DNA from: Novosphingobium sp. ZN18A2
Lineage (GTDB): Bacteria; Pseudomonadota; Alphaproteobacteria; Sphingomonadales; Sphingomonadaceae
DNA length: 64,000 nucleotides
Assembly: GCF_036784765.1 (NCBI RefSeq)
Contig: NZ_CP136651.1
Coordinates: 1,178,001 to 1,242,000, forward strand
Reading direction: 5' to 3'
Shown: positions 45,566-54,299 of the stretch, one piece after another
Layout of the letters: each line of letters opens with the position of its first letter
Position numbering within the stretch: position 1 is the stretch's first letter
Program-made: the position numbers and the translations under genes
Notes under the pieces: generated by a model
Seen by the model: the letters and a program-made list of their open reading frames with translations, nothing else
Told to the model about the DNA's origin: nothing
Databases searched by the model: none

Positions 45566-45934
45566 GTGGCTCGTATTGCCGGGGTGAACATCCCCACCAA
45601 CAAGCGCGTTATCGTGGCGCTTACCTACATTCACGGTATCGGTCCCCGCTCGGCGAAGGATATCGCCGACAAGCTGGGCATCGACCATTCGCGCCGTGTG
45701 CAGGACCTGACCGACCAGGAAGTCCTGCAGATCCGCGAGACCATCGACTCGGACTACACCGTCGAGGGCGATCTTCGTCGCGACACCGCGATGAACATCA
45801 AGCGCCTGATGGACCTGGCCTGCTATCGCGGCCTGCGCCATCGCAAGGGCCTGCCGGTGCGCGGTCAGCGCACCCACACCAATGCCCGCACCCGCAAGGG
45901 CAAGGCCAAGCCCATCGCCGGCAAGAAGAAGTAA
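45566..45934 (+). CDS. rpsM: 30S ribosomal protein S13
   Basis: 122 residues from a GTG with AGGAGA 6 nt upstream; the ATG 18 bp earlier is not part of the family. [25 protein letters not shown]-like [13 protein letters not shown] and the basic C-terminal tail [14 protein letters not shown]. It contacts P-site tRNA and forms bridges to the 50S. Confidence 0.97.
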   Translation: MARIAGVNIPTNKRVIVALTYIHGIGPRSAKDIADKLGIDHSRRVQDLTDQEVLQIRETIDSDYTVEGDLRRDTAMNIKRLMDLACYRGLRHRKGLPVRGQRTHTNARTRKGKAKPIAGKKK

Positions 45935-45994
45935 GGCACGCCCCGACCGGGCGGTTGCCTTTCCCTTTTCGATTTCTCGCAAGGATAGCTTACA

Positions 45995-46384
45995 ATGGCA
46001 CGCGAACCCCAGCGTATCAAAAGGCGGGAGCGCAAGAACATCTCCAGTGGTGTCGCGCACGTTAACGCCAGCTTCAATAACACCATGATCACCATCACCG
46101 ATGCCCAGGGCAATGCGATCAGCTGGTCCTCGGCCGGCATGATGGGCTTCAAGGGCAGCCGCAAGTCGACCCCGTATGCCGCGCAGGTCGCGGCGGACGA
46201 TGCCGGCAAGAAGGCTGCCGAGCACGGTGTCCGCACCCTCGAGGTCGAGGTTAAGGGACCGGGCTCTGGCCGCGAAAGCGCCCTGCGTGCGCTGCAGGCG
46301 GTTGGCTTCACGATCACCGCGATCCGCGACGTGACGCCGATCCCGCACAACGGCGTGCGTCCTTCGAAGCGCCGTCGCGTCTGA
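45995..46384 (+). CDS. rpsK: 30S ribosomal protein S11
   Basis: 129 residues. [39 protein letters not shown] and the C-terminal [15 protein letters not shown] match S11, which lies on the platform near the SD helix. Sixty bp after rpsM. Confidence 0.98.
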   Translation: MAREPQRIKRRERKNISSGVAHVNASFNNTMITITDAQGNAISWSSAGMMGFKGSRKSTPYAAQVAADDAGKKAAEHGVRTLEVEVKGPGSGRESALRALQAVGFTITAIRDVTPIPHNGVRPSKRRRV

Positions 46385-46488
46385 TCCTGCCCGGCGGGTA
46401 GCGGACGCGTTACCTGCCCAATACCTCGACTGGCGACGGCTCCCTCGGCCGATTGCCGGCTCACCCGACCAAACCCCAGGGGAATTCC

Positions 46489-47550
46489 ATGACTGTCAAC
46501 ATCAAGAACTGGCAGGAACTGAAGAAGCCGAACTCCCTCGAAATCAAGCCCGGCACCGACGCCAAGCGTCGCGCGACGTTCGTCGCCGAGCCGCTTGAGC
46601 GCGGCTTCGGCCTTACGCTGGGCAATGCCCTGCGCCGCGTGCTGCTGTCTTCTCTGCAAGGCGCGGCCGTCACCTCGATCAAGATCGAGAACGTGCTCCA
46701 CGAATTCTCGTCGCTTGCCGGCGTGCGCGAGGACGTGACGGACATCGTGCTCAACGTGAAGCAGATCGCGCTGAAGATGGAAGGCGAAGGCCCCAAGCGT
46801 CTTCAGCTTTCCGCCACCGGCCCTGCCGAAGTGAAGGCGGGCGACATCGCCGTGACCGGCGATATCGAGGTGCTGAACAAGGATCTGGTGATCTGCCACC
46901 TCGACGAAGGCGCGACGCTCAACATGGAGCTGACCTGCGACACCGGAAAGGGCTATGTCCCGGCCGTGTCGAACCGCCCGGCCGATGCGCCGATCGGCCT
47001 GATCCCGGTCGATTCGCTCTATTCGCCGGTTCGCCAGGTCAGCTACAAGGTCGATAACGCGCGTATCGGCCAGGAGCTGGACTTCGACAAGCTGTCGCTG
47101 ACCGTCGAGACCGACGGCACCGTCGCGCCCGAAGATGCCGTGGCCTATGCCGCGCGCATCCTTCAGGACCAGCTGGCGCTGTTCGTCCACTTCGACGAGC
47201 AGATCCCGGTCGGCCACGTGCCGCAGATGGCCGGCATGGCCGCCCATGCGCCGGAAGAAAGCGATACGAACCAGCTCAACCGCTACCTCCTCAAGAAGGT
47301 GGACGAGCTGGAACTGTCGGTCCGTTCGGCGAACTGCCTGAAGAACGACAACATCATCTACATCGGCGACCTGGTCCAGAAGACCGAGGCCGAGATGCTC
47401 CGCACGCCGAACTTCGGCCGCAAGTCGCTCAACGAGATCAAGGAAGTCCTTTCCTCGATGGGCCTGCGCCTCGGCATGGACATCCCCGGCTGGCCGCCTG
47501 AAAACATCGAGGAAATGGCCAAGAAGCTCGAACAGGAACTTCTCGGCTGA
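46489..47550 (+). CDS. rpoA: RNA polymerase alpha subunit
   Basis: 353 residues from the ATG at 46489 (GGGGAATTCC before it). N-terminal assembly domain (about 20-235, [20 protein letters not shown]) and C-terminal DNA-binding domain (about 265-335, [35 protein letters not shown]). The alphaCTD binds UP elements and activators such as SoxR or FNR, both relevant in this window. Length is slightly greater than in E. coli (329). Confidence 0.98.
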   Translation: MTVNIKNWQELKKPNSLEIKPGTDAKRRATFVAEPLERGFGLTLGNALRRVLLSSLQGAAVTSIKIENVLHEFSSLAGVREDVTDIVLNVKQIALKMEGEGPKRLQLSATGPAEVKAGDIAVTGDIEVLNKDLVICHLDEGATLNMELTCDTGKGYVPAVSNRPADAPIGLIPVDSLYSPVRQVSYKVDNARIGQELDFDKLSLTVETDGTVAPEDAVAYAARILQDQLALFVHFDEQIPVGHVPQMAGMAAHAPEESDTNQLNRYLLKKVDELELSVRSANCLKNDNIIYIGDLVQKTEAEMLRTPNFGRKSLNEIKEVLSSMGLRLGMDIPGWPPENIEEMAKKLEQELLG

Positions 47551-47666
47551 CCGGAATCGCGGGGCGCCTGACAAGGGTGCCCCGTTTCGGGTGATCAGGC
47601 GGCGACCCGAACAGCCGCCCGGACCGGGGTACCTCGCACGGCCCCCTTACGAACGGAGACTGAAAA

Positions 47667-48086
47667 ATGCGTCACAAGATGGGGCAGCGCAAGCTGCAGC
47701 GCACATCCTCGCACCGCCGCGCGCTGATGCGCAACATGGCGGCCGCGCTGATCAAGCACGAACAGATCACCACCACGCTTCCCAAGGCGCGCGAACTGCG
47801 TCCCTATGTCGAAAAGCTGATCACGCTTGCCAAGCATGGCGGCCTTTCGAACCGCCGCCTCGCGCACGCGCGCCTGCTTGACGACGCACAGCTGGCCAAG
47901 CTGTTTGACGTGCTGGCGGAACGCTATGCGGATCGCAACGGCGGCTATACCCGCGTCATCAAGGCCGGCATCCGCGCTTCGGACGCGGCGCCGATCGCCG
48001 TTATCGAATTCGTCGACCGCGATACCTCGGCCAAGGGCCAGGATTCGGGCCCGGTGATGGCCGAGGACGAATACGAAGACGCCTGA
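47667..48086 (+). CDS. rplQ: 50S ribosomal protein L17
   Basis: 139 residues. [20 protein letters not shown] start, [19 protein letters not shown], and an acidic C-terminal tail ([10 protein letters not shown]) common in alphaproteobacteria. Last gene of the alpha operon; two hairpins follow, the second a terminator. Confidence 0.98.
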   Translation: MRHKMGQRKLQRTSSHRRALMRNMAAALIKHEQITTTLPKARELRPYVEKLITLAKHGGLSNRRLAHARLLDDAQLAKLFDVLAERYADRNGGYTRVIKAGIRASDAAPIAVIEFVDRDTSAKGQDSGPVMAEDEYEDA

Positions 48087-48096
48087 TAGCGCATCG

Positions 48097-48160
48097 GCCC
48101 CGTCGTCGGGGCAAACCGAACAAGCGAACAGCTGCGGGTCTTGCGATCCGCAGCCGTTTT
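48097..48160 (+). terminator. Terminator of the alpha operon (two hairpins)
   Basis: GCCCC-GTCGTC-GGGGC (48097-48112) and GCTGCGGGTC-TTGC-GATCCGCAGC (48131-48154, 10-bp stem with one G-T) followed by CGTTTTGCGTTG. The second has terminator form. After it up to 48315 I see an AT-rich patch (TATATATATT near 48203-48217) that may belong to the next promoter, and nothing else. Confidence 0.75.
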
Positions 48161-48315
48161 GCGTTGTATCCGGTTTGGGCGTGAGCGTTCATAAAGCAGG
48201 CTATATATATTAACAATCGCTGTCCTTCGGGTTCAGTACGACCTCAGTCCGCATGGCCTACCCCCAGGGTCGACGGCGCAGATTGCCGTTGGCCAGACCA
48301 GAAGGAGGACACGCC

Positions 48316-48723
48316 ATGTTCCATATCGACAAGCGCATTGCCGCCAGCGGCGCAGCCCTGGCGCTCGCAGCCGGGATCGCCGCTCCAGCTTCCGCCCGCG
48401 ACCGGGACGATGGCTATCGCCATCACGATCGCGGTTATTCGCATCGCATCGCCAACCGCTGCGCCGTCGCCGCAGAGCGCACGGCAATGCGCTATGGCCG
48501 CGGGATGCGCGCCAACGTGACGGACATCCGCGACGTGCGCCGCACACGGCGCGGCTATGTCGTGCGTGGGCGGATCGCCGTGCACCACCGCTGGGCGCGG
48601 TATGACCGCTGGAGCTATCGAAACCATTATCGCACGCGCGGGTTCGATCGCGGCTCGTTCAAGTGCCGTGTTGCCTATGGCCGCGTGGTCGATGTGGACT
48701 TCCACGGAATCCGTGGCCTCTGA
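48316..48723 (+). CDS. Hypothetical secreted basic protein
   Basis: 135 residues from the ATG after AAGGAGGA. Signal peptide ending near ASA-RD, then a His/Arg/Tyr-rich stretch (RDRDDGYRHHDRGYSHR) and two cysteines in the mature part (NRCAVAAERT, FKCRVAYGR) that could form a disulfide. Repeats of Arg-Tyr-Asp are visible. No family recognised; similar small basic secreted proteins with a PASTA-like or regulator-of-RcnB look are frequent in sphingomonads. No neighbours in the same operon. Confidence 0.7.
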   Translation: MFHIDKRIAASGAALALAAGIAAPASARDRDDGYRHHDRGYSHRIANRCAVAAERTAMRYGRGMRANVTDIRDVRRTRRGYVVRGRIAVHHRWARYDRWSYRNHYRTRGFDRGSFKCRVAYGRVVDVDFHGIRGL

Positions 48724-48904
48724 TCGCCTGCCGGGGCCACGTCCCGCAAATTGCGCGCATTCTTGCGGGATGCGTGGCCCATGCGGTTCACGATTGTGAA
48801 AGCGACGGAGCCTTAAGGCGGGAATCGTGGTAAGGGTCGCCATCTGCCCGTTCACCGGATCGGAACGGGCGGTTTGGCACCCTTTTTCCGGGGATCTTGA
48901 TGTG

Positions 48905-49651
48905 ATGTCGTTTGCTGCTTCCCGCTTTTCCCGTGCGATCGCCCTGGCGGTTTCGGCCTCGCTGGTTTCCGCCCCGGCGCTCGCCGCGCCGATCCCGGCT
49001 GTGCCTCTGCATCGCGCGGTTTCAGTCGACGGCGCGGTCTGGACGCCGCAATCGGAAACGGTTTGGCACCGTCGCTGGCACAGGCGCGGATGGCACCACC
49101 GCGACGGCTTGGATGGCGGAGACGTGCTTGCCGGCATCCTGCTGATCGGCGGGATTGCCGCGATTGCCTCCGCCGCCAGCAAGTCCGATTCGAACCGCGC
49201 GGAAGATCGGTATCGCGACCCGCCCCCGCCGCAACCGGTCGCGCCGCAGGAGCAAGGCTATGCCGCCCCGCAGCCGCAAGCGCAGCCGGGTCCGGATATG
49301 GGAGCCGGTGCGGACATGGCCGATCTCGACCGGGCCGCCGATGCCTGTGTAGATGCCGTTGCCGGGCGCGGAGATGTCGATCATGTTTACACGGTCGATC
49401 CTTCGAGTGACGGTTTCCGTGTGAGCGGCGATTTCACAACGGGCGCGCCGTTTTCCTGCAAGGTTTCGGCCGGACGGGTGGACAGCGTGTTCTATGGCAA
49501 CACGTCGCCGCGCGCGGTCGAATCGCCTGTGCGGCCCGCGCCGGAAGCGGGCGACCGCAACCCGCCCGCCGACGATGGCGCGCCCGCGCAGGACGACGGA
49601 CGCTATAACGCGGCCGATGCGCCCGATTTCCAGCAGTCCCCGGCCATCTGA
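48905..49651 (+). CDS. Hypothetical secreted protein with a His-rich segment and Pro/Gln linker
   Basis: 248 residues. Signal peptide (ALAVSASLVSAPALA) followed by an Arg/His/Trp-rich region (VWHRRWHRRGWHHRDG), then a hydrophobic Gly/Ala-rich segment (DVLAGILLIGGIAAIASAAS) that could be a membrane helix, a Pro/Gln linker and a C-terminal domain with two cysteines (DACVDAV, FSCKVSAGR) of the type seen in small secreted proteins. Weak ribosome site (GGGGAT); start uncertain. Family not recognised. The His-rich region may bind metal. Confidence 0.65.
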   Translation: MSFAASRFSRAIALAVSASLVSAPALAAPIPAVPLHRAVSVDGAVWTPQSETVWHRRWHRRGWHHRDGLDGGDVLAGILLIGGIAAIASAASKSDSNRAEDRYRDPPPPQPVAPQEQGYAAPQPQAQPGPDMGAGADMADLDRAADACVDAVAGRGDVDHVYTVDPSSDGFRVSGDFTTGAPFSCKVSAGRVDSVFYGNTSPRAVESPVRPAPEAGDRNPPADDGAPAQDDGRYNAADAPDFQQSPAI

Positions 49652-49777
49652 ACCGCTGGCCGCCGCCCCGGCGAAATGCACTGCATTGCGCGCAGGCGCT
49701 TGCGGGCGAGGGCGGTGGCGACTATCCGCACAGGACGGATGGCACCGTTTGCCGATCAACCGGGGAATATCTTACCG

Positions 49778-50101
49778 ATGACCGACTTTAACGATCGCGA
49801 GAGGGCCGAAGAGGCCAAGTTCGCCCGCGATGAGGAAATGCTGTTCCGCATCAATGCCCGCCGCAACCGCCTGCTGGGCGCCTGGGCGGCCGAGCGGATG
49901 AACCTCGATTCGGCAGAGACCGAAGCCTATGCGAAATCGGTGGTCCAGGCCGATTTCGAAGAAGCGGGCGACGAAGACGTGATCCGCAAGCTGCTGGGCG
50001 ATCTGGTTTCGGCCGGTGTCGATACCGACGAATCCGAAATCCGCTCTGCCATGGAAGCCAAGGCCGTGGAGGCCCGCCGCCAGCTGATGGGCGAAGCCTG
50101 A
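49778..50101 (+). CDS. F1-ATPase inhibitor zeta subunit (DUF1476)
   Basis: 107 residues, all helical. The pattern FNDRERAEEAKFARDEEMLF at the N-terminus is the inhibitory helix known from the Paracoccus zeta subunit; then RRNRLLGAWAAERMNL and a DUF1476 C-terminal bundle. It blocks ATP hydrolysis by F1 when the proton gradient falls, a partner of the ATP synthase whose F0 genes are at 3471-6019. It shares one base with bolA. Confidence 0.88.
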   Translation: MTDFNDRERAEEAKFARDEEMLFRINARRNRLLGAWAAERMNLDSAETEAYAKSVVQADFEEAGDEDVIRKLLGDLVSAGVDTDESEIRSAMEAKAVEARRQLMGEA

Positions 50102-50334
50102 TGGCGATGCGCGCCGATGAGATCGAGGCCATGATTCGCGCGGCGCTGCCCGATGCGGACGTGACGATTACCGACCTTGCCGGCGACGGCGATCATTATG
50201 CCGCACACGTGGTTTCGCCTTCGTTCAAGGGAATGTCCCGCGTTGCCCAGCACAAGGCGGTCTATGCGGCGCTCGACGGCCGGATGGGCGGCGCGCTCCA
50301 TGCCTTGCAACTGACGACCGCCGTCCCCAACTGA
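50101..50334 (+). CDS. bolA: BolA-family protein
   Basis: 77 residues, class with a KH-like fold: IEAMIRAALPDADVTITDL, then HVVSPSFKGMSRVAQHKAVY with the conserved metal-associated His. BolA proteins form [2Fe-2S]-bridged pairs with monothiol glutaredoxins. The next gene is exactly such a glutaredoxin, 19 bp downstream. Confidence 0.9.
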   Translation: MAMRADEIEAMIRAALPDADVTITDLAGDGDHYAAHVVSPSFKGMSRVAQHKAVYAALDGRMGGALHALQLTTAVPN

Positions 50335-50353
50335 AGCGGCGAAAGGAATTATC

Positions 50354-50686
50354 ATGTCGGAAGACACCAATTCGCGCATCGAGAAGGTGGTCAAGGACCA
50401 CGATGTCGTGCTGTTCATGAAGGGCACGCCGCTGTTCCCCCAGTGCGGGTTTTCCAGCCGTGCGGTGGCGATCCTCGACCACCTTGGCGTCGCCTATGAA
50501 AGCGTCGACGTTCTGCAGGACATGGAAATCCGCCAGGGCATCAAGACCTATTCGGACTGGCCGACCATTCCCCAGCTTTATGTGAAGGGTGAATTCGTCG
50601 GCGGATCGGACATCATGATGGAGATGTTCCAGGCCGGAGAGTTGCACCAGCTTATGCAGGATCAGGCGGTAAAGCCTGCCAGCTAA
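50354..50686 (+). CDS. grxD: Monothiol glutaredoxin (Grx4 type)
   Basis: 110 residues, with the CGFS active site at 31-34 (FPQCGFSSRAVAIL) and TIPQLYVKGEFVGGSDIMMEM glutathione-binding region. It transfers or stores [2Fe-2S] clusters, often in a heterodimer with BolA. Last gene of the zeta-bolA-grxD group; a 445-bp gene-free stretch follows. Confidence 0.95.
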   Translation: MSEDTNSRIEKVVKDHDVVLFMKGTPLFPQCGFSSRAVAILDHLGVAYESVDVLQDMEIRQGIKTYSDWPTIPQLYVKGEFVGGSDIMMEMFQAGELHQLMQDQAVKPAS

Positions 50687-50814
50687 GGCGCGCGCTTCGC
50701 CACCGCCCGTTCCGTGGCGGTGAGCGGCAATGCCTTGCCGCGGCCCGGTGCAAATTTCCGCCGCAGGGCATCTTCTCGAAAAATCGCATTCTTTTGAAAA
50801 GTCATTTGAAACGT

Positions 50815-50955
50815 TACGCACGCCGCGCCTCGAATGGGGTGCGGCGTTGCTGTTTCTGCCGGTTTTCGGGAGGTTCCGGAAGAGGGATGAGGCGGAGCCA
50901 AGGAGACCGGGGGGACGGGGATTGGCTCCGCCTCTGAAGATCGCTCTTCGGGACG
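50815..50955 (-). ncRNA. Candidate small RNA with C-rich loops (minus strand)
   Basis: Read from a predicted start near 50955, the strand folds as hairpin I (50934-50889, perfect 13-bp stem GAGGCGGAGCCAA/TTGGCTCCGCCTC, 20-nt loop almost only C, U and G with UCCCC and CUCC), hairpin II (50879-50859, CCGG stem, loop with CCUCCC) and hairpin III (50847-50820, ACGCCGC/GCGGCGT, loop with ACCCC). C-rich loops complementary to Shine-Dalgarno sequences are a feature of several alphaproteobacterial small RNAs. No strong T-run ends it, so the 3' end is open. Confidence 0.35.
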
Positions 50956-50965
50956 TCAGGATATA

Positions 50966-50982
50966 TGCAGGCACCGTGCCAG
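50966..50982 (-). promoter_or_regulatory. Sigma-54-like promoter (-24/-12), minus strand
   Basis: Minus strand CTGGCACG-GTGC-CTGCA: GG (50980-50979), exactly 10 nt, GC (50968-50967). TGGCACG is a full match to the -24 box. It reads into the gene-free hairpin region, not into a known gene. Confidence 0.5.
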
Positions 50983-51131
50983 AATGCAAAAATGCCTTGT
51001 TTCAGGGGGCTTTGCCATTTGTTCGGGCCGGCCTTGCCGGGCATATGTAAAGCGTGCCGACACCGGCTGATTGCCGATTTCGGGCCTTGGCCCCCTTGGC
51101 AAGCCGGCGCGGCAAGGGCATCACGTCGGCC

Positions 51132-51926
51132 ATGAACGATATAGACGATCTGGGCGTGCACGACGATGCCCCTCCGGCCATTCCGGCCGCCACTGTTGTT
51201 ATCTACCGGCACGATCCGGCAGGCGGCCCGGCTCAGATCCTGATGGTAGAGCGATCCGCGTCGATGAGTTTCGCGGGCGGTGCGGCGGTGTTTCCGGGCG
51301 GGCGGATTGATCCGGCCGACCACGATCTTGCCGCGAAGCTCGGCTCCGGGCTCGATGCCATGGATGTTGCGGCGCGCGTTGCGGCAGTGCGCGAAACGCT
51401 GGAGGAAACCGGCCTGGCGATTGGCCTTTCCGGCCCTGTAAGCGCTGCCGACGCCCGCGCTGCACGCAAGCAGTTGCTGGACGTGGGGGCGCTTGAGCCC
51501 GTTCTTGCAGAGCGCGGTTGGGAGCTTGACCTGTCGGCGCTTGTCCCGTTCGCGCGATGGCTTCCGCGGCACAAGGGCATCAAGGTTTTCGATACGCGCT
51601 TCTATCTTGCCGATCTGGGGACGGGCGCGGTCGAGATCGAAGTCGACGCGACGGAAAACACGCACCTGTTCTGGGCAAGCGCGGCAGAGGCGCTGCGCCT
51701 TGCCGGGGAAGGGCGCATCAGCGTTATCTTCCCCACGCGCCGCAATCTTGAACGCCTTGCCCAGTTCGACGATTTCGCCGCCGCGCGGACCCACGCGATC
51801 GAGACACCGGTGGTGACGATAACCCCGTGGATCGAGGAACGCGACGGCGCCAAGTGGCTGACGATCCCGTCCGATGCGGGATACCCGTGCAACGGCGAGC
51901 CGGTGGAAACGGTAGCGCGGGGGTAA
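51132..51926 (+). CDS. NUDIX hydrolase (extended, NUDT19-like)
   Basis: 264 residues. The Nudix box is present but stretched: GGAAVFPGGRIDPADHD at about 50-65 and, after an insertion of about 15 residues, RETLEETGL with the catalytic glutamates. This spaced box is typical of the NUDT19/coenzyme-A-type subgroup, so acyl-CoA or CoA pyrophosphatase is a plausible activity. ATG at 51132; further upstream the frame lacks similarity. Followed on the other strand by a tRNA gene. Confidence 0.8.
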   Translation: MNDIDDLGVHDDAPPAIPAATVVIYRHDPAGGPAQILMVERSASMSFAGGAAVFPGGRIDPADHDLAAKLGSGLDAMDVAARVAAVRETLEETGLAIGLSGPVSAADARAARKQLLDVGALEPVLAERGWELDLSALVPFARWLPRHKGIKVFDTRFYLADLGTGAVEIEVDATENTHLFWASAAEALRLAGEGRISVIFPTRRNLERLAQFDDFAAARTHAIETPVVTITPWIEERDGAKWLTIPSDAGYPCNGEPVETVARG

Positions 51927-51953
51927 TCGGACGGTCGGAAAACGGGCAAGAGG

Positions 51954-52030
<77 letters not shown>

Positions 52031-52090
52031 GCGCCGCGCTCCCATAAGCACGCTTTGCGCATCGTGCAAACGGCGTTAGCTCTTGGCGCG

Positions 52091-52831
52091 ATGAACGATC
52101 CCGTCACCCGACTCGACGCCGCCGCTGCCGGGCCGCGGCACTTCAGGTATTTCGACTATGTGATGGCGGCTTTCGTCACCATCCTGCTGTTGTCGAACAT
52201 CATCGGGGCGTCGAAGCCATCCTACATCCCCTTGCCCGGCGGAACGCAGTGGTCGTTCGGCGCGGGGGTGCTGTTCTTTCCGGTCAGCTACATCCTGGGG
52301 GACGTGCTGACAGAGGTCTATGGCTATGCCCGCGCGCGACGCGTGATCTGGGCCGGGTTTGCCGCGCTGGTGTTCATGGCGTTCATGGCGGCTGTGGTGG
52401 TGGCGCTGCCGCCCGCGAAGGGGTGGCCCTACCAGGATGCCTATGAGGCGGTTTTCGGAAATTCTTGGCGCATCGTCGTCGCGTCGATGACCGCATTCTG
52501 GGCCGGCGAATTCGCCAATTCCTTCGTGCTCGCCAAGATGAAGGTCTGGACGCAGGGCAGGATGCTGTGGACGCGCACGATCGGTTCCACGATCGTGGGG
52601 CAGGGGCTGGACAGCGTGATCTTCTATCCGCTCGCCTTCTATGGCCTGGCCGGCTGGCCGCCGGAGCAACTGCTGGAGGTCGTGCTGTCGCAGTGGTTCA
52701 TCAAGACGGCATGGGAAGCGGTGCTGACGCCGGTAACCTATTTCGTGGTCGGGTGGCTGAAGCACCACGAGGGCGTGGAAGTGTTCGACACCGATACCGA
52801 TTTTTCGCCTTTCGCGAAAACCTCGGGGTAG
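52091..52831 (+). CDS. yhhQ: Queuosine precursor transporter (YhhQ/DUF165)
   Basis: 246 residues, six membrane helices. VTILLLSNIIGASKPSYI, then LFFPVSYILGDVLTEVYGYA is the family signature, and GEFANSFVLAKMKVWT and the TIGSTIVGQGLDSVIF block follow. It imports preQ0/preQ1 for queuosine tRNA modification. ATG at 52091, 60 bp after the tRNA-Arg gene. Confidence 0.92.
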   Translation: MNDPVTRLDAAAAGPRHFRYFDYVMAAFVTILLLSNIIGASKPSYIPLPGGTQWSFGAGVLFFPVSYILGDVLTEVYGYARARRVIWAGFAALVFMAFMAAVVVALPPAKGWPYQDAYEAVFGNSWRIVVASMTAFWAGEFANSFVLAKMKVWTQGRMLWTRTIGSTIVGQGLDSVIFYPLAFYGLAGWPPEQLLEVVLSQWFIKTAWEAVLTPVTYFVVGWLKHHEGVEVFDTDTDFSPFAKTSG

Positions 52832-52903
52832 CGCGACCTTGCGAATCGGCCGCCCGGCGCGTTTGCGCGGGGCGGCCTCCCTTTCGCTCAATCGGCTGTT
52901 CGC

Positions 52904-53128
52904 TCAATCGGCCAGGAGGCCGATGGCGAGGTAAACCAGGATCAGCGAGCCGAAGCCCACCAGCGTGCCCACGACCCATGCGATGCGCACGAGCGTGACA
53001 TCGATCCCGAAATAGTCGGCGATGCCGGCCGATACCCCCATGATCTTCCCTCTCGCCTTGTTCAGGCGGAAGTGGCGCCGGGCCGGGGGAGCGGGCCGCG
53101 CGCCGTCGTCGAAGCGCAGGCCGCTCAT
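52904..53128 (-). CDS. pspC: PspC-domain small membrane protein
   Basis: 74 residues. A short basic N-terminus, then the PspC pattern FRLNKARGKIMGVSAGIADYFGIDVTLVRIAWVV (positions about 20-53; abbreviated here) and one or two membrane helices. In enterobacteria PspC activates the phage-shock response at the inner membrane. There is no pspA or pspB here. ATGA overlap with the small upstream gene means translation is coupled. A sigma-54-like promoter, as used by the psp regulon in E. coli, lies 54 bp upstream of that gene. Confidence 0.85.
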   Translation of the reverse strand: MSGLRFDDGARPAPPARRHFRLNKARGKIMGVSAGIADYFGIDVTLVRIAWVVGTLVGFGSLILVYLAIGLLAD

Positions 53129-53262
53129 GCCACGATGCTCATGGTCTGGACCGGCGCGTTGGCCGACGGGGTCGAAACGGTGGTCGCGAACATCGCGAAG
53201 CTGAGCGCAAGCGCGGATGCTGCGGCGAAGAAGTGGGTCGAGAAGTTGCGGATCGAGGTCAT
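53125..53262 (-). CDS. 45-residue predicted exported or membrane peptide, coupled to pspC
   Basis: Starts MTSIRNFSTHFFAAASALAL and contains one hydrophobic stretch (about 11-28), followed by a short Ser/Thr/Ala tail. It could be a signal-peptide-like small protein or a single-helix membrane peptide. Its stop overlaps the pspC start (ATGA). AAGGG lies 11-12 nt before the ATG. A longer frame from 53400 would cross the predicted promoter, so it is not used. I do not recognise a family. Confidence 0.55.
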   Translation of the reverse strand: MTSIRNFSTHFFAAASALALSFAMFATTVSTPSANAPVQTMSIVA

Positions 53263-53325
53263 TTTTGGGTTTCCCTTGCTAATAATGTTGTGGCGGGCCG
53301 GTGTGGCTGCCGATGCAAATGACTT

Positions 53326-53342
53326 TGCAGGAGCCGTGCCAA
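53326..53342 (-). promoter_or_regulatory. Sigma-54-like promoter of the pspC mini-operon
   Basis: Minus strand TTGGCACG (53342-53335), then GCTC, then CTGCA (53330-53326): GG-N10-GC geometry with full TTGGCACG. Predicted start near 53316, 54 nt before the peptide ATG. Confidence 0.6.
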
Positions 53343-53394
53343 AACGGAAAAACCGCAGAAATCCGCGAATCTGGAAACTGGGCATAAAATTGAA

Positions 53395-53410
53395 TGGCAC
53401 ATGAATGCCA
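53395..53410. promoter_or_regulatory. Palindromic upstream site TGGCA-N6-TGCCA
   Basis: Perfect 5-bp dyad with 6-nt centre, placed about 87 bp upstream of the predicted sigma-54 start. This is the usual distance for an enhancer-binding protein site (such as PspF). The rest of 53263-53735 holds the rimP promoter candidate and no gene that I can see. Confidence 0.4.
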
Positions 53411-53606
53411 AATATTGGGGAAATTCACCTTGAGTTGGTATCAGCGTTTTCACTTCCCGCGCGTTCGGGGGGAAAAGGGCCGGCCGCATCCCTTGCCGGC
53501 TGGCGCGCGCCGGTGGTCGCAAACCGGCAAGCGTCACTGGGCCTCATGGCCTGGCGGCTCTCTCGATGCCCGGGCGGCGATCCGTTACGGGCGACGGTCA
53601 ATTCGC

Positions 53607-53635
53607 TTGCAATCCTGACGGCTTGCGCCTATCTG
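53607..53635 (+). promoter_or_regulatory. Candidate promoter of rimP-nusA-infB
   Basis: TTGCAA (53607-53612), 17-bp spacer, TATCTG (53630-53635); start near 53642, about 95 nt before the rimP ATG. It is the best pair in the 473-bp gap. Confidence 0.5.
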
Positions 53636-53735
53636 CGCGCTATCCCGACATTGTGACGGCAAGGTCAGGGCTGGCGCCGCAAGGGGCCGGCACCCTGAAC
53701 GCTGTCCTTTTCCAGTCGCGGCAAGTGGAGCATGA

Positions 53736-54296
53736 ATGGCGGATATCGCGCGCATTACCGAGATTGTTGAGCCGGAGGCCAGGGCCTTGGGCTTCGATCT
53801 TGTGCGCGTGCGCTATTTCAAGGGGGGCGAGATCGGGGACGAGGAGCATACGCTCCAGATCATGGCCGAGCGGCCCGAGACCGGCCAGCTTGTGATCGAG
53901 GATTGCGCGGCCCTTTCGCAACGCATTTCCGAAGCGTTCGATTCGCTGGAAGAGGCGGGCGAGGACGTGATCGAGGATGCCTACAGGCTGGAAGTCAGCT
54001 CTCCGGGAATCGACCGTCCGCTGACCCGCCGCAAGGACTTTGCCGCGTGGACCGGCCACGAAGCGCGGATCGAACTGACCGAGTTGCTTGACGAGCGCCG
54101 CCGCGTTCGCGGCGAGCTTGCCGGCTTCGACGAGGAAGCGGATACGATTTCGATCGAGGATGGAGGCACCACCTACCGGGTTCCCTTCACCCTTGTCGCC
54201 AACGCCAAGCTTGTCCTGACCGACAAGCTTATCGCAGCATCCCGCCCGCTCGATACGAGCGGCGCGGACGAGATTCTGGAAGAACAGGAAGACTGA
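53736..54296 (+). CDS. rimP: Ribosome maturation factor RimP
   Basis: 186 residues. N-terminal domain ITEIVEPEARALGFDLVRVR and LQIMAERP; central blocks EVSSPGIDRPLTRRKDFAAW; C-terminal SH3-like domain (about 100-165). It helps 30S assembly, acting with S12 and NusA-linked transcription. First gene of the nusA-infB operon in the classical order; 3 bp to nusA. Confidence 0.96.
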   Translation: MADIARITEIVEPEARALGFDLVRVRYFKGGEIGDEEHTLQIMAERPETGQLVIEDCAALSQRISEAFDSLEEAGEDVIEDAYRLEVSSPGIDRPLTRRKDFAAWTGHEARIELTELLDERRRVRGELAGFDEEADTISIEDGGTTYRVPFTLVANAKLVLTDKLIAASRPLDTSGADEILEEQED

Positions 54297-54299
54297 CCC

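Larger units (their letters stand above)
50687..51131. other. 445-bp intergenic region without convincing genes
   Basis: Open frames exist on both strands but lack a ribosome site and family likeness. Notable content: three hairpins on the minus strand and a sigma-54-like promoter at 50966-50982 (both described separately), and a long palindrome at 50889-50934. The NUDIX promoter should also lie near the right end. Confidence 0.5.

Noticed and set aside
50683..50901. 72-residue minus-strand frame (or its 40-residue ATG-started end) as target of the sigma-54-like promoter
   Set aside because: No SD before either start, and it crosses hairpins; a non-coding transcript is more plausible, though a tiny peptide cannot be excluded.
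50730..51050. Open frame of 106 residues in the grxD-NUDIX gap
   Set aside because: No SD, unusual composition and it spans the perfect 13-bp inverted repeat; better explained as non-coding.
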